DNA of 7,390 nucleotides from contig DAOUTP010000085.1 of assembly GCA_030626645.1 (NCBI GenBank), positions 1 to 7,390 on the forward strand. Direction: 5' to 3'. The notes under the pieces were generated by a model. It had not been told where the DNA came from and made no database searches. It saw nothing but the letters and a program-made list of their open reading frames with translations. Source of the DNA: Candidatus Cloacimonadota bacterium. GTDB lineage: Bacteria; Cloacimonadota; Cloacimonadia; Cloacimonadales; TCS61. A program made the translations under genes and the position numbers. Shown here in pieces: positions 1-6,799 of the stretch (the first letter of the stretch is position 1; every line of letters starts with the position of its first letter).

Positions 1-36
1 CAGCAACAATGCGATTAATAAACTAATCCATTTCAT
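1..36 (-). CDS. Start of an exported protein of unknown function (partial, continues past the left edge)
   Basis: Reading leftward from an ATG at base 36, the minus strand encodes MKWISLLIALLL and stays open to the window edge. One Lys followed by a run of Ile/Leu/Ala is the usual beginning of a Sec signal peptide or an N-terminal membrane anchor. The start lies inside the end of the preceding gene, overlapping it by 14 bases in a different frame, which fits the tight packing of the operon. No good Shine-Dalgarno site is visible within 15 bases upstream, so initiation probably depends on coupling with the upstream gene. Only 12 residues are visible, so the product cannot be named. A chance ORF is possible, but the signal-like composition and position make a real gene more likely. 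Confidence 0.6.
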   Translation of the reverse strand, partial: MKWISLLIALLL

Positions 37-1054
37 ATTCGATTTTTGTTTGGAATCCAATGATATAATAATCTTCTCCAATAGAGGGATTAAAGTAACT
101 TAAGTTTGCAGCAACCGACCAATACGGTAATATCTTATATGAATTGATCATGTTGATCTCCCGATCAAAACCCATCTCGGCATTCCAATACTTATATAAG
201 ATCGTGCTTGTAGTTTCTTTTAAGAGAAATTCAATAAAAGTAGTTGATTGCCATTCCTCATCTGTTTCCCAATCATAGATAAAATAGAGGAAATTAGTTC
301 CAAAATTAACCTTTGTATGTGGTCGCAAAATTATTTCAGATAGGTTTACAAATCTCTCATGCGACGGTCTGCTGGTAAGATTAGATATCAAGTTCTCATA
401 AACTAATGAATTGTAAATTTTTAATAAACTTATTTCAGAGATCATTTCAAATCCAACAGCGTGCATTGGGTATGTAAATATCCTATCACGTTTGCAATAA
501 AGGTAATATAGGTCAACATCATGATCTTCATTAGAATATCCAAGAGAGAATTTGCCAATTGCGCTGTTAAAGGAATTCCCTCCCAACATCCCGGATAAAT
601 TGAAGTTCCCGATATAATGGATAGATTCTAAGCCTCGGAATTTGTAATCTTCAACAACCGGTTTATCGTAGTAAGTGGAGTACAAGTTTTTGTTAAATAT
701 TTCTGATCGGTTACCGATTTCAAGCTGGTCATATTTATAAATGAAATCCCAATTATTTTTATGATATACGATTCCTGTGCTTTCAAGTTCAAGTTGTTCT
801 TCAAACAATCTCTTCCTGTAGGTCAGGTCGAACCAGATATTTACATTTTCTTGAATTTTAAAGTTCCAACCTGCTGTAAATATATTTTTTTCCAGATAAC
901 TATTTATCTTATCATCTTGATATGGATAGTAGTCAGTTCCCATAAAAGAATCTAATTTGTAATGGAATGAACTAGCATCAAATAATTCAAAAAAATTGAA
1001 TGGATATGCATTAACACAAACAATGAACATAATAATAACAAAAGTCTTTTTCAT
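23..1054 (-). CDS. Secreted aromatic-rich protein, probable outer-membrane beta-barrel, function unknown
   Basis: This is a complete 343-residue protein that I do not recognise as a named family. Residues 1-16 form a short signal peptide: two Lys, a hydrophobic core (FVIIMFIV), and a probable cut after Val-Asn-Ala16. Cys13 is preceded by Val, so it is not a lipoprotein site. The mature part has no long hydrophobic helix. It consists of many short segments rich in Tyr, Phe and Trp with alternating polar and apolar residues (for example around 73-80, 94-108, 248-260 and 282-290), separated by charged turns. That is typical of beta-barrels or beta-rich surface proteins. The C-terminus (IEYEMD) lacks the final aromatic residue of the classical barrel-assembly signal, which weakens the call. 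A GGAG at 1060-1063, five bases before the ATG, supports the start. The gene follows the hydrolase gene by 12 bases, so the two are very probably co-transcribed. Confidence 0.75.
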   Translation of the reverse strand: MKKTFVIIMFIVCVNAYPFNFFELFDASSFHYKLDSFMGTDYYPYQDDKINSYLEKNIFTAGWNFKIQENVNIWFDLTYRKRLFEEQLELESTGIVYHKNNWDFIYKYDQLEIGNRSEIFNKNLYSTYYDKPVVEDYKFRGLESIHYIGNFNLSGMLGGNSFNSAIGKFSLGYSNEDHDVDLYYLYCKRDRIFTYPMHAVGFEMISEISLLKIYNSLVYENLISNLTSRPSHERFVNLSEIILRPHTKVNFGTNFLYFIYDWETDEEWQSTTFIEFLLKETTSTILYKYWNAEMGFDREINMINSYKILPYWSVAANLSYFNPSIGEDYYIIGFQTKIEYEMD

Positions 1055-1066
1055 TAAAACTCCGTG

Positions 1067-2338
1067 TTATTTCAAATGTTTAGCAGCAAATCGGAATACG
1101 CGATTGAAACTTTTATCCACTTCTTTCTCAAGTTTCTTTGTAGGTGGGAATGGAATAACGTGATCGTAATTGTAATTAAAATCCATAACCTTTACTTTGG
1201 TTGGAATCTTGCTATCTGAGCCCTTAAGTGTATTCAATACTTCCGAAGGAGGAACAACATAATCCTTTTTAAGAGCGATCGCAGAGATCTGCTTGCTAAG
1301 TTCTTTAAATCTTTTTTCCCTGAAATTCTGCATTTTATGAAATTCCAGCATACTCCTAAAATATTTACCAACAGGGTGGAGATCACTGAAATAGTGTTTC
1401 AATCTTTCATCTTTTTTTAGTTCTTCCTCCAATCGTTCTATATAGAAGGAGTAAACAGAAATATTAGCTTCACTATCAAGAATATATTTTGATGCTGCAT
1501 TCATTCTATTCAATGTAGGTCCACCGCAAAAATGGAATAATTTAGATTTTGAAAGATAGTCATAAGAGTTTGTCATTAAGAGAATGTTTGCCAGAAAAGA
1601 TCCGATTGAATAGGCAAAGAAATCGATAGATACATTTTTCTTTATATGTGAATGCAGCCCTGATCTGATTTCCTGAATTAGCTGCAAAATATCGCAATAT
1701 GATTGAAGGCCTGACCACAAAAATCTTTGTGGATGAAATTGTAATCTTGCACTTAGGGCAATATTGGCAAAGGATGAATTTGCAACTTTTGGAAAGATCT
1801 CTTTCCTCTCTTTATTTGCTGTTCTCAAGTATCTAGGATCTATCCATCGGGCTGGGGTTCTATTCATATGAAAAGCGATAGGGAAGAGCACTACTTGCTT
1901 ACCCGTTTGCTCTATTAATTTGTAAGCCCAGGGTAGATATTTATTCCAATCTTTCTCGTTAAGCCCATGAAGTAGAATTATTGAACCTGTAGTTTTAACC
2001 TTTTTGATGCGATCTTTTCCTGTCTTTTTAGATTTTTTAACCTCAATAGGAGTTAGAATACTATAATTAAAATTAACGTTTTCCTTAATTTTGGAATCCG
2101 GGATTTCAATAATTTCATTGAGATGAGGTGCATCAAATTTGCTCGAAAGATCGTAAGTAGTGTTAAATTTGATATTATGCTCATTACATTGATAAGATTT
2201 TTCACCCGGCAGGAGTTTATGATTGAATGATTCAAATGGGATATTTATTACCCGTATTCCCAGTTCAGGAATATCTATTTTGTCATCCGTTAAATTGAAT
2301 TTACTTTTTAATAAATTATAAATTTCTAAATATGTCAT
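1067..2338 (-). CDS. Alpha/beta-hydrolase-fold protein of unknown function (DUF6051-like)
   Basis: This is a complete 423-residue soluble protein with no signal peptide, so it probably acts in the cytoplasm. Residues 1-95 are an unassigned N-terminal region, followed by a very basic stretch at 101-115. The hydrolase core begins with a strand and oxyanion-type motif (ILLHGLNEKDW, 121-131). A nucleophile-elbow-like motif follows at 242-246 (A-Y-S-I-G), with Ser244 as likely nucleophile. Candidate triad partners are Asp359 (KKDYVVPP) and His393 (YDHVIPFP), both well placed for a lipase/esterase-type triad. The first Gly of the usual G-x-S-x-G is Ala, a known variant. Stretches such as FPIAFHMNR (152-160) and HFCGGPTLNRM (269-279) recall the family I know as DUF6051; this is from memory, not a search. 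The substrate cannot be told. GGAG at 2344-2347, five bases upstream, supports the ATG. It follows the small membrane-protein gene by 16 bases. Confidence 0.8.
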   Translation of the reverse strand: MTYLEIYNLLKSKFNLTDDKIDIPELGIRVINIPFESFNHKLLPGEKSYQCNEHNIKFNTTYDLSSKFDAPHLNEIIEIPDSKIKENVNFNYSILTPIEVKKSKKTGKDRIKKVKTTGSIILLHGLNEKDWNKYLPWAYKLIEQTGKQVVLFPIAFHMNRTPARWIDPRYLRTANKERKEIFPKVANSSFANIALSARLQFHPQRFLWSGLQSYCDILQLIQEIRSGLHSHIKKNVSIDFFAYSIGSFLANILLMTNSYDYLSKSKLFHFCGGPTLNRMNAASKYILDSEANISVYSFYIERLEEELKKDERLKHYFSDLHPVGKYFRSMLEFHKMQNFREKRFKELSKQISAIALKKDYVVPPSEVLNTLKGSDSKIPTKVKVMDFNYNYDHVIPFPPTKKLEKEVDKSFNRVFRFAAKHLK

Positions 2339-2354
2339 TTAGTCTCCAAAATCA

Positions 2355-2693
2355 TTAGAATATTAGTTTTGTTAGTAAGGAATTAACAAGTGAAATTAAC
2401 AAAGCTGCAATAGCAGCTGTGAAGCAACCTCTTAATTTAAACTTAGGCACCAGTTTAGCCACAATAAGCAGGCAGAATCCATTTACAAAGAATGTAAACA
2501 AACCAAAAGTAATAAATGTGATAGGGAAAGAGATGAACACAAGAACCGGTTGAATAGTTACATTAACAAGAGCCAACACAAATGCAGCAATGATAGCTGC
2601 AAAAAAATTATCTATTACAAAAAGTCCTGTAAGCCGTCCAACAGCATAGATCGAGAAAGAGAGAATTAAAAATTGAAGTATTATTTCCTGCAC
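2355..2693 (-). CDS. Small four-helix membrane protein, phage-holin-4/YvlD-type family
   Basis: This 112-residue protein is almost entirely hydrophobic, with four likely membrane helices at about 3-26, 28-47, 50-78 and 88-110. The order of landmarks matches the phage_holin_4_2 (YvlD-like) family: a polar turn with Asn44 and Pro49 (ALVNVTIQP), a second turn SFPITFITFGLF (55-66), Asn71, and a short loop VPKFKLRG (82-89) before the last helix. Despite the name, such proteins are common chromosomal genes in many bacteria and most have no proven holin activity; their role is unknown. The start codon is GTG at 2691-2693. No other Met occurs in the protein, so no ATG start is available in this frame. 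A GGAAG at 2704-2708 lies 10 bases upstream, a rather long spacing. The gene begins 21 bases after ftsZ ends and is probably on the same transcript. Confidence 0.85.
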   Translation of the reverse strand: MQEIILQFLILSFSIYAVGRLTGLFVIDNFFAAIIAAFVLALVNVTIQPVLVFISFPITFITFGLFTFFVNGFCLLIVAKLVPKFKLRGCFTAAIAALLISLVNSLLTKLIF

Positions 2694-2708
2694 AATCAGG
2701 TCGCTTCC
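2691..2708 (-). promoter_or_regulatory. GTG start and weak ribosome-binding site of the holin-like gene
   Basis: Minus-strand GGAAG (2704-2708) lies 10 bases before a GTG (2691-2693). Two ATGs just upstream (2711-2713 and 2708-2710) are out of frame; the first one reads only five codons to a stop. The GTG is therefore the most plausible start, although ATT or CTG codons two and three positions back remain formally possible. Confidence 0.55.
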
Positions 2709-2714
2709 ATCATA

Positions 2715-3869
2715 TTAATTTGAGAATTTTCTTAAGAAAGCCGGTATTTCCATTTGTTTATCCGGGAATACACTTGCTTTTTCTTCAGTTCTTTTATTCA
2801 AATTTAAAGAATCGGAATTTCTTATTCTTTGTAACGTACTTCCAATATCTTCCGATTTATCTTCCTTATCATAGATTATAGTTTCACGTTCATAAACAGT
2901 TGTATTAGGAGTATCAAGTCCGGTTGTGATCAGAGTTACTTTGATCTTTCCTTCCATAGCAGCATCAATAATAATTCCTGTAATGATATCCCCTTCATCA
3001 CCGGTTTGTTTGACGATTTCATTTGTAATAAGCTCAAACTCATCCATCTTAAAATCTTTACCGGCAGTTATATTAATAAGAACACCTTTGGCATTTTCAA
3101 TTGGAATATCCGAGAGCAGAGGATTATTCATCGCTTTCTGAGCTGCATCTACAGCTCTTTGATCGCCATCTCCCAATCCGGAACCCATCATGGCAAGACC
3201 ACGATTTTTCATTACAGTCTGAACATCCGCAAAATCGACATTCATATAACCGCTGAAATGAATGATATCAGAGATTGCTTTTGCAGCTTCGTAAAGTACA
3301 TTATCAGCATTTTTAAATGCTTCGATTACTGTCATATCAGGATAAATCTCATTGAGTTTTTCATTTGGAACCACGATAAGTGTATCAACATTTTCACGTA
3401 GCTTTTTAATGCCATTCTCAGCATGTATCGTACGCTTCTTACCCTCGCTTCTAAAAGGTCTGCTTACAATACCAATCGTAAGGATGCCCATCTCGCGGGC
3501 AAGGGATGCAATTACAGGTGTAGCACCAGTTCCTGTTCCACCACCCATTCCTGCCGCAATGAAAAGGAGATCTGTATCTTTTAACAAATTTTTTATATCT
3601 TCGCGAGATTCTTCGGCTGCTTTACGACCAACATCCGGATTTGCACCAGCACCAAGTCCTTTTGTCAATTCTCTTCCAAGCTGTAATTTGATTTTTGCTT
3701 TTGATTTTTTCAAATCTTTGATATTGGTATTTGCTACAGCAAATTCTAAACCATTTAAGCTATATTCGATCATTGTGCCGATAGCATTTCCACCTGCTCC
3801 ACCAACGCCAATGATCTTTATATGTGTACCAAAAGGTACTTCATCATGATTCAGATCTAATTCCAACAT
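2715..3869 (-). CDS. ftsZ: Cell division protein FtsZ
   Basis: FtsZ is the tubulin-like GTPase that polymerises into the ring at the division site. The 384-residue protein is complete. The N-terminal nucleotide-binding domain has GVGGAGGNA (21-29) and the tubulin signature GGGTGTG (109-115). The T7 catalytic loop N-V-D-F-A-D (210-215) supplies Asn210, Asp212 and Asp215, which complete the active site of the neighbouring subunit. The C-terminal subdomain ends near 330. A short charged linker of about 40 residues follows, then an intact C-terminal peptide E-I-P-A-F-L-R-K (374-381), the tail that binds FtsA and other partners. GGAGG at 3874-3878 sits four bases before the ATG and supports this start, which leaves an 18-residue N-terminal lead before the GTPase fold. 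The gap to ftsA upstream is 32 bases, the largest in the window. All key residues are present, so the gene should be functional. Confidence 0.98.
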   Translation of the reverse strand: MLELDLNHDEVPFGTHIKIIGVGGAGGNAIGTMIEYSLNGLEFAVANTNIKDLKKSKAKIKLQLGRELTKGLGAGANPDVGRKAAEESREDIKNLLKDTDLLFIAAGMGGGTGTGATPVIASLAREMGILTIGIVSRPFRSEGKKRTIHAENGIKKLRENVDTLIVVPNEKLNEIYPDMTVIEAFKNADNVLYEAAKAISDIIHFSGYMNVDFADVQTVMKNRGLAMMGSGLGDGDQRAVDAAQKAMNNPLLSDIPIENAKGVLINITAGKDFKMDEFELITNEIVKQTGDEGDIITGIIIDAAMEGKIKVTLITTGLDTPNTTVYERETIIYDKEDKSEDIGSTLQRIRNSDSLNLNKRTEEKASVFPDKQMEIPAFLRKFSN

Positions 3870-3873
3870 ATAA

Positions 3874-3878
3874 CCTCC
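3874..3878 (-). promoter_or_regulatory. Strong Shine-Dalgarno site of ftsZ
   Basis: Minus-strand GGAGG, four bases before the ftsZ ATG at 3869. It is one of the two best ribosome-binding sites in the window (the other precedes ftsA), in keeping with the usual need for more FtsZ than other division proteins. Confidence 0.8.
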
Positions 3879-3901
3879 GAAAATTTATCTAATTTACATC
3901 T

Positions 3902-5167
3902 CTAAAAATAATCTTTGAACATCACTTTTATTTTCTGCCAGAAAGTGGCAAATGAATTACCTATCTTTATACTGCTAATTTTCTCTTCTCTGCTTTGAAG
4001 TTCATTATAAACATGATAAAGGATTCCCACACTTGTAGCATATTTTGGGTTTTCTAACCTATCAGTAGGACCGGCTAGATCAGATAAATTTGGATAACCG
4101 ATCTTAGTAGGCATATTGAATATCTGATCTGCGAGTGTGGAACTTTCTCTAAGAAGTGAAGCTCCACCTGTAAGAACAAGTCCGGCGGTTATTAGATTCA
4201 GGTCATGATTCTCATTAAGTATCTTGTAAGCACCTTCAAATATCTCTCGCATTCTGGCTTCTATGATCTCTGTCATATATTTCAATTTCTTCTTTTTTGA
4301 TTCTCGTCCACCAATTCCCTCGATCTCGATCAATTTATCTTCAGGGATTTTTCCTGAAAGCGAATTACCCAATTCTATCTTGAGCTTTTCTGCATTTTTT
4401 GGTGAAGTATGCAATCCGACAGAAAGATCGTGAGTAATGTTTTTGCCGCCAATTGGAAGAACTGCGCTGAATCTTATGCTATCTTTGTAGAATACTGCGA
4501 TATCGGTTGTTCCACCACCAATATCAATAATAATGGAACCAAGTTCTTTTTCTACAGCATCCAGAACAGCATGCGAAGAGCAGATTGGCTCCAAATAGCT
4601 TTTTAAAACTTTGTATCCGGCAATCTCAATACACTTATTGATATTCCTAAGAGCATTGATGTCTGCCATGACAATATGGACATGAGCAGAAAGATTGAAT
4701 CCACTCATATTCACAGGATTCATTATACCATCCTGATCATCGATCTTATAATATTGCGGGATAGCATGAATAATTTCAAGTCTTTCATTTCCCTGCTGTA
4801 TCTTAACATTATTTTTTGAATTTGAAATAACGTTCTCTACATGCTGTTGGTCTATATCACAAGGATGAGTACCGGATGTTAATGATATTCTTCCAATTGT
4901 ATTCTGGCTTTTGATATGCTCGCCGGCAATTCCAACATAAATATTCTTAGCTTTGAAGGTTGCCATCTCTTCAGCTTCATTAATTGCATCGCTCATAGAT
5001 TTTGAAGCTTTCATGATATCAACAACAATACCATTGACCATACCATCAGATTTACTTGTACCTATACCTTTAACTTCTAATTTATTTTCTTCGTTTATAT
5101 GTGCGATAATAACACAGATCTTGGTTGTGCCAATATCTATTGCCGTAATCACCTGACCAATCTTCAT
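3902..5167 (-). CDS. ftsA: Cell division protein FtsA
   Basis: FtsA is the actin-like ATPase that tethers FtsZ filaments to the inner membrane and helps recruit later division proteins. The complete 421-residue protein shows the actin/Hsp70 phosphate-1 motif (DIGTTK, 11-16), the FtsA-specific 1C domain at about 85-165 in place of actin domain 1B, the phosphate-2 motif (DIGGGTTDIA, 215-224) and the adenosine motif (TGGASLL, 333-339). The last residues, SFATFWQKIKVMFKDYF (405-421), form an amphipathic helix with Phe/Trp/Met/Tyr on one side and Lys on the other: the membrane-targeting sequence. A lysine-rich insert, KKKKLK (291-296), is present. The ATG overlaps the ftsQ stop by four bases (ATGA), and a GGAGGG lies three bases upstream inside ftsQ, so translation is probably coupled to ftsQ. 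The overlap and position beside ftsZ are typical of the dcw cluster. Confidence 0.98.
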   Translation of the reverse strand: MKIGQVITAIDIGTTKICVIIAHINEENKLEVKGIGTSKSDGMVNGIVVDIMKASKSMSDAINEAEEMATFKAKNIYVGIAGEHIKSQNTIGRISLTSGTHPCDIDQQHVENVISNSKNNVKIQQGNERLEIIHAIPQYYKIDDQDGIMNPVNMSGFNLSAHVHIVMADINALRNINKCIEIAGYKVLKSYLEPICSSHAVLDAVEKELGSIIIDIGGGTTDIAVFYKDSIRFSAVLPIGGKNITHDLSVGLHTSPKNAEKLKIELGNSLSGKIPEDKLIEIEGIGGRESKKKKLKYMTEIIEARMREIFEGAYKILNENHDLNLITAGLVLTGGASLLRESSTLADQIFNMPTKIGYPNLSDLAGPTDRLENPKYATSVGILYHVYNELQSREEKISSIKIGNSFATFWQKIKVMFKDYF

Positions 5168-5916
5168 ATTCCCTCCGATCTGATCACAAGCTGATCTTTG
5201 AATCTCAGATCTATCGTTGTGCCTTTTTCAAAAGTACGATTCTGTTCCATGAATATAAGTCTCTTAAGTTTTTCTTCGATCTCATTATTTCCCAATACTA
5301 TCCTGTACCCGATATTGGCATTCACTAATATTAGATTTTCATCTTTTAAGTAAAACTCGGAAATACTATTAATGAAATCCGGATTCACACTTGAAAATTT
5401 CATTTTTAAAGAAAAAATTTCTTCAATTAGAACATTCTCTATTTTTTTACCAATAATAACTTCAGAATCGGGAATTTTAGTTCCGATTACCGGTAGAACC
5501 TCATTCTCATAAAAATTCACATTATCCAGAACGACTCTATATTTATCGATAGGAAAGGTAGTTCCGCTTTCTGTTCGCAAAAAAAACTCTCCCTTTTTTT
5601 CACTTATTTCAATTTTTAATTTATTTGGGAATATTCTGGAGACTTTAATGCCATCGATCCTTACTATGTTCTCATATTTTTTTAGTACGTCCTTTTTAGA
5701 GATCGAATATAAATTCAAATTGATGAAATCATTACAGATATTTTTTAGAAAATTTGTTTCCAGATTTTCGTTTCCACTGATTTCAATGGATTTTACCTTA
5801 AATAGATCAAGTTTTGTAAACAGGCTGTTTATCCCTATGTAAGCGCCGTAGATCAGAACTACACAAGCAAGAAAGAAGAAGAAATATCTACTTGATCCGG
5901 ATCGTTTTTTCTTCAT
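5164..5916 (-). CDS. ftsQ: Cell division protein FtsQ (DivIB-type)
   Basis: FtsQ is a bitopic membrane protein that joins the cytoplasmic ring to the periplasmic FtsB/FtsL complex. The 250-residue protein has a basic cytoplasmic N-terminus (MKKKRSGSSR), one membrane helix at about 11-29, and then a periplasmic POTRA domain at about 38-107 that starts with the typical pattern FKVKSIEISGNENL (39-52) and ends with RIFPNKLKIEISEK (94-107). The C-terminal beta domain ends in the family pattern IDLRFKDQLVIR (235-246). Overall sequence conservation in FtsQ is low, so the name rests on this architecture plus the position between murB and ftsA. Its ATG overlaps the murB stop by one base (TAATG, 5914-5918). 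The nearest Shine-Dalgarno-like sequence (AAGGT, 5926-5930) is about nine bases upstream and modest, so coupling to murB is likely. Confidence 0.93.
   Translation of the reverse strand: MKKKRSGSSRYFFFFLACVVLIYGAYIGINSLFTKLDLFKVKSIEISGNENLETNFLKNICNDFINLNLYSISKKDVLKKYENIVRIDGIKVSRIFPNKLKIEISEKKGEFFLRTESGTTFPIDKYRVVLDNVNFYENEVLPVIGTKIPDSEVIIGKKIENVLIEEIFSLKMKFSSVNPDFINSISEFYLKDENLILVNANIGYRIVLGNNEIEEKLKRLIFMEQNRTFEKGTTIDLRFKDQLVIRSEGI
5171..5176 (-). promoter_or_regulatory. Strong Shine-Dalgarno site of ftsA, inside ftsQ
   Basis: Minus-strand GGAGGG within the last codons of ftsQ (Glu-Gly), ending three bases before the ftsA ATG. The ftsA start and ftsQ stop share the four bases ATGA (5164-5167). 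A strong site plus a stop/start overlap is the classic layout for reinitiation by ribosomes that have just finished ftsQ. Confidence 0.8.
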
Positions 5917-6785
5917 TAGTTTATTACCTTTATCTCCAATTCAAGCTCGATACCTTTTTGCGCTTTCACAGTTTCTTGAACAATTCTTATTAATTCAGCT
6001 ACATCATTAAACGTAGCATTTCCAATATTAATAATGAAATTTGCATGTTTTTCACTGATCTGTGCATCACCGATCTGCAATCCCTTCAAACCGCATTCTT
6101 CAATTAGTTGTCCGGCAAATTTACCTTTAGGATTCTTGAATGTACTGCCTAAACTGGGGTAATCGTAAGGGTGTCGCTCAAATCTTTTGGAAATAATATC
6201 TTCCTTGTCAGCTAATATTTTCTTTTTAGTTTTCTTATCCATTTTAAAAGCTGCTTTCACGATAAAACCTTCTATTGATGTAGTTCTGTATCCGAATTCA
6301 AGATCTTTCCGATCGATTTTTATAACGTTTCCTTCAAGATCAACATATTCAACCCAATAAAGATAATCAAAGATACATTTTTCAAAAGCCCCGGCGTTCA
6401 TATGAATTGCTCCACCAATATGTGCAGGGATACCGGAAATAAATTCCAAGCCACCTAATCCGTATTGCATGGCTTTATCAATAATTGAGCTGATCTTTAT
6501 ATTGGAAGATACCGTAACAATTTTATTATCTACCTGAAAAATTTCAGGAAGATAAGCATCCAGAATAATCACTCTATTTCCAACATTTCCAAAAAGGATA
6601 TTAGAACCACCACCAACAGGAAGTATCTTCAATTTTTGTGCCTTTGCTTTCAGAATTATTGAAGACAGATCACTAACGTTCTGTGGTGCAAGAAGATAAG
6701 TGGCGTTACCACCGATCTTCATGTTGGAATATTTACTTAAGGAACTCTTTATAACAAACGAAGTTAGCATTTTACTGTCAAACAT
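5916..6785 (-). CDS. murB: UDP-N-acetylenolpyruvoylglucosamine reductase MurB
   Basis: MurB is the FAD- and NADPH-dependent cytoplasmic enzyme that reduces UDP-GlcNAc-enolpyruvate to UDP-MurNAc, the second committed step of peptidoglycan precursor synthesis. The complete 289-residue protein has the FAD-binding motif LPVGGGSNILF (55-65), the second FAD-contact region GLEFISGIPAHIGGAIHMNAGAF (112-134) and FGYR (164-167) with the conserved Arg167. SLGSTFKNP (211-219) holds Ser214, the likely proton donor for the flavin reaction, and the C-terminal LELEI (281-285) gives Glu284, matching the catalytic Glu of the E. coli enzyme. The length and the lack of an extra domain fit the short, type II form. 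The protein ends only five residues after Glu284, which is compact but normal. An AAGGA-type site, with its GG pair at 6791-6792 about five bases upstream, supports the first ATG. The gap to murC is 14 bases, and no ddl gene separates murB from ftsQ. Confidence 0.97.
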   Translation of the reverse strand: MFDSKMLTSFVIKSSLSKYSNMKIGGNATYLLAPQNVSDLSSIILKAKAQKLKILPVGGGSNILFGNVGNRVIILDAYLPEIFQVDNKIVTVSSNIKISSIIDKAMQYGLGGLEFISGIPAHIGGAIHMNAGAFEKCIFDYLYWVEYVDLEGNVIKIDRKDLEFGYRTTSIEGFIVKAAFKMDKKTKKKILADKEDIISKRFERHPYDYPSLGSTFKNPKGKFAGQLIEECGLKGLQIGDAQISEKHANFIINIGNATFNDVAELIRIVQETVKAQKGIELELEIKVIN

Positions 6786-6799
6786 TTTTTCCTTTTAAC

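Noticed and set aside
1016..1018. Cys13 of the barrel-like protein as a lipoprotein attachment site
   Set aside because: The residue before Cys is Val, not Gly, Ala or Ser, and a better ordinary signal peptidase site follows at Val-Asn-Ala16.
2053..2235. 60-codon minus-strand frame inside the hydrolase gene
   Set aside because: It is a different frame of a well-supported coding region, with no motif of its own.
2355..2693. Prophage remnant, suggested by the holin-like protein
   Set aside because: There are no endolysin, integrase, structural or attachment-site sequences nearby; this family is commonly chromosomal and the neighbours are core division genes.
3006..3401. 131-codon plus-strand open frame opposite ftsZ
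   Set aside because: It is antisense to a strongly conserved gene and overlaps another shadow frame; its composition is irregular with many Cys, His and Ile residues and no recognisable motif.
3352..3849. 165-codon open frame on the plus strand opposite ftsZ
   Set aside because: It lies wholly antisense to the Gly-rich GTPase domain of ftsZ; its Pro/Ser-rich stretches are the mirror of Gly and Ala codons. No ribosome-binding site or family resemblance was seen.
3870..3945. Possible internal promoter for ftsZ (TTCAAA, 17 bases, TAAATT on the minus strand at the ftsA/ftsZ junction)
   Set aside because: Each box matches the sigma-70 consensus at only four of six bases, which is expected by chance in DNA this AT-rich. 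ftsZ often has extra promoters, but the sequence alone does not support one here.
5894..5908. Palindrome GATCCGGATC followed by a T run on the plus strand, resembling a small terminator
   Set aside because: It is a 10-base perfect palindrome with no loop, lies inside the ftsQ coding region (Arg-Ser-Gly-Ser codons), and the T run is simply the complement of Lys codons. No plus-strand gene precedes it.
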